Positions 62,516-64,000 of a stretch of DNA of 64,000 nucleotides are shown here, one piece after another; position 1 is the stretch's first letter, and each line of letters opens with the position of its first letter. The notes beneath the pieces were generated by a model. That model did no database searches and was not told the DNA's origin. It saw nothing but the letters and a program-made list of their open reading frames with translations. Source of the DNA: Vibrio metoecus (GTDB taxonomy: Bacteria > Pseudomonadota > Gammaproteobacteria > Enterobacterales > Vibrionaceae); assembly GCF_000696385.1 (NCBI RefSeq), contig NZ_JJMN01000046.1, positions 62,001 to 126,000 on the forward strand. Reading direction: 5' to 3'. The position numbers were made by a program, and so were the translations under genes.

Positions 62516-63064
62516 ATGGCACATTCACATTATTGGCTGTTAGTTTGCTGTTGGTTAGCTCTACCTGTTTATGCAGGCTCTAGCCCCTATTCATTTTCTC
62601 TCAATACGGGATTTAGCCGTATTGATAACTCGGCGAGTACCAATGAAGCTTGGGTGACTCAATTTGGTTATAACTATCAGTTTTCTCCCTTCATCGGTTT
62701 AGATCTCGGTTATTCTGGGATGATCGGTAATGGCGCTGAAATGTTGAATATACAGCGGCAAAAGATTGACGTGAAAGTAGAAGGTTTCTACTTCGGAGCT
62801 TTCATGGAACAGCCTATCAATAATGTCACCACCCTTTATGCAAGAGGCGGTGTGGCTCGGATGAAGGTGAAAGAGCGCTATGAAGTCGGCTCTATTGAGG
62901 ATAACCAGCAATTCTCAGGTACCCATCCCTATTTAGGCATTGGAACCAAAGTTCAATCCAGTCTCGACAAAAGCTTGGCACTAACAATGGAATTGAGCTA
63001 TCAAACTCTCGAACAAGATTATTCGAGCCTCTCTTTTACTGTCGGTGGGCAATATCGTTTTTAA
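62516..63064 (+). CDS. OmpX/Ail-like outer-membrane beta-barrel protein
   Basis: 182 residues. Signal peptide (YWLLVCCWLALPVYAG), then alternating strands (SPYSFSLNTGFSRI, AWVTQFGYNYQFSPFIGLDL) and a C-terminal aromatic (VGGQYRF), the BAM recognition pattern. The length suits an 8-stranded barrel. No function can be read from sequence. Confidence 0.8.
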   Translation: MAHSHYWLLVCCWLALPVYAGSSPYSFSLNTGFSRIDNSASTNEAWVTQFGYNYQFSPFIGLDLGYSGMIGNGAEMLNIQRQKIDVKVEGFYFGAFMEQPINNVTTLYARGGVARMKVKERYEVGSIEDNQQFSGTHPYLGIGTKVQSSLDKSLALTMELSYQTLEQDYSSLSFTVGGQYRF

Positions 63065-63128
63065 CCAACACGAGTGCGCTATTTTTTGATAGGCTAAGAC
63101 CACATTTACTCTATATCGCCTGTGTTTT

Positions 63129-63899
63129 ATGAAGTTAGCCATTCGAAAGAAACTGTTAGAAAAAGTCGAGAACACAACAGAAACCCCCATGTTAATTCTG
63201 TCTGTGGTTTATGTTGTGGTGGCTCTATTGCCCGATATTGCCGTCTTAGCTCCGGATGATTTGGAGTTTCTTGATGGTTTACTGTGGATTGTCTGGGGTA
63301 TTTTTGCGACTGAACTATTAGTTAAAATCACCGTTAGCCCAAAACCCTTACAATATATGGTGCAGAACTGGCCAGATGTCTTGATTGTAGCGATGCCATT
63401 TCTACGACCATTACGCTTTTTACGCATTTTATTGGTTCTGCCAAAAGCGTGGAAACAAACCAAATCTGTGCTGCGCCAAAAAACGTTTAGTTTTATCGGT
63501 CTCACCAGTCTTTCTACCGTTTTACTCTCTGCTGCTTTTGTTTATTTGGTGGAGAAAGGTACACCAAGCCCAATTAACAGTTATTCAGATGCACTCTGGT
63601 GGGCGATGTCGACGATTACGACTGTTGGCTATGGGGACATGTATCCTGTGACAGGATTTGGGCGAGGTGTCGCCGTATTTTTGATGTTAACTGGGATCAC
63701 TTTATTTGGCTTACTCACAGCAAGTGTCGCCTCCTTTTTTGTAGAAGATGACACTTCCAAGAAAGATCACCAATCGATCAACACGCTGTTGGAGAAAAAT
63801 CAGTTATTGGAAACACAACTGAGCCAATTGGTGGCGGCTCAACGTCCGAAACGACGTTTCCATCTGGCGAGCTATCGTCAACAGCTCGCCCAAACGTGA
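63129..63899 (+). CDS. Potassium channel, voltage-gated-like
   Basis: 256 residues. Helices S1-S4 occupy about 20-110; the S4-like stretch RPLRFLRILLVLPKAWK carries spaced arginines. S5, pore helix and filter STITTVGYGDMYP (Thr165 to Asp170), S6 to about 205, then a soluble tail with a coiled coil (LLEKNQLLETQLSQLV). It is a tetrameric inner-membrane K+ channel; the short Arg array suggests weak or absent voltage sensing. Confidence 0.85.
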   Translation: MKLAIRKKLLEKVENTTETPMLILSVVYVVVALLPDIAVLAPDDLEFLDGLLWIVWGIFATELLVKITVSPKPLQYMVQNWPDVLIVAMPFLRPLRFLRILLVLPKAWKQTKSVLRQKTFSFIGLTSLSTVLLSAAFVYLVEKGTPSPINSYSDALWWAMSTITTVGYGDMYPVTGFGRGVAVFLMLTGITLFGLLTASVASFFVEDDTSKKDHQSINTLLEKNQLLETQLSQLVAAQRPKRRFHLASYRQQLAQT

Positions 63900-63972
63900 A
63901 AATGAGAGACAAAGCCAGAAGCCTAAGACAAAGCGTCGTCGTTTATCTCTTTGATTGTCGCTAACGCATGGT

Positions 63973-63993
63973 GTGGCGGCGAAATACCGCCAC
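63973..63993. other. Inverted repeat at the window end
   Basis: GTGGCGG and CCGCCAC with a 7-base loop, 73 bp after the channel gene. No T tract within the window, so it may be a weak terminator or belong to the next gene. Confidence 0.4.
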
Positions 63994-64000
63994 AATGGCA

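Overview
The window reads as a segment of a Vibrio chromosome, almost certainly Vibrio cholerae (or its close relative V. mimicus) chromosome 2. The inference rests on one run of genes I recognise: the pore-forming cytolysin hlyA with hlyB, the lipase lipA and its foldase lifO, the M6 metalloprotease prtV, the thermolabile haemolysin/lecithinase tlh, the catechol-siderophore locus vctPDGC/vctA, and the MFS exporter emrD-3. There are no rRNA or tRNA genes, insertion sequences, CRISPR arrays or phage genes. This is ordinary chromosome with compact operons and many clear hairpin terminators.

Layout. 0.1-9.3 kb: a small acidic protein, a MerR-methyltransferase fusion, GNAT and cupin proteins, a two-component operon (kinase, regulator, exported protein), a putative glycoside hydrolase and a left-handed beta-helix acetyltransferase. 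9.6-18 kb: cytochrome b561 and a full L-ascorbate (ula) regulon. In it ulaG and ulaR face a long operon with a fused UlaA-UlaB transporter, UlaC, UlaF, a HAD phosphatase, UlaD and UlaE. 18-24 kb: two DUF202 membrane proteins, the N-acetylmuramic acid operon murQ-murP-murR with a strong palindromic operator, and an acetate kinase. 24-32 kb: iron uptake, with the TonB receptor vctA, an AraC regulator and the ABC importer vctPDGC under candidate Fur boxes. 32-45.5 kb: the secreted toxin and hydrolase cluster plus a GGDEF protein. 46-50 kb: emrD-3, and a lysine riboswitch in front of a NhaC-type transporter (probable lysine carrier). 49-56 kb: a sensory cluster with a periplasmic binding protein, a sensor kinase, a REC/HD-GYP c-di-GMP phosphodiesterase and a chemoreceptor. 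56-64 kb: NadD-like protein, nadE, a Dcu dicarboxylate transporter, an rhlE-type helicase, guaC, an outer-membrane barrel and a K+ channel.

An important caveat runs through the window. Ten genes contain indels (about 20 sites), and every one can be explained by one to three extra single bases; none requires a lost base. Sites fall in tight patches, often at short homopolymers. In tlh and prtV three extra bases restore frame but scramble a conserved motif. I think sequencing or assembly error is more likely than mass gene decay, and I give both the broken and the restored reading for each gene.

The most novel candidate is a small secreted protein directly upstream of prtV. It resembles the N-terminal propeptide of PrtV but has no protease domain. 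Other leads are a shared promoter motif before the cupin gene and the two-component operon, a GCAA-capped hairpin between vctP and vctD, a terminator-like hairpin in the guaC leader, and a GAAA hairpin covering the ribosome binding site downstream of the lysine riboswitch.
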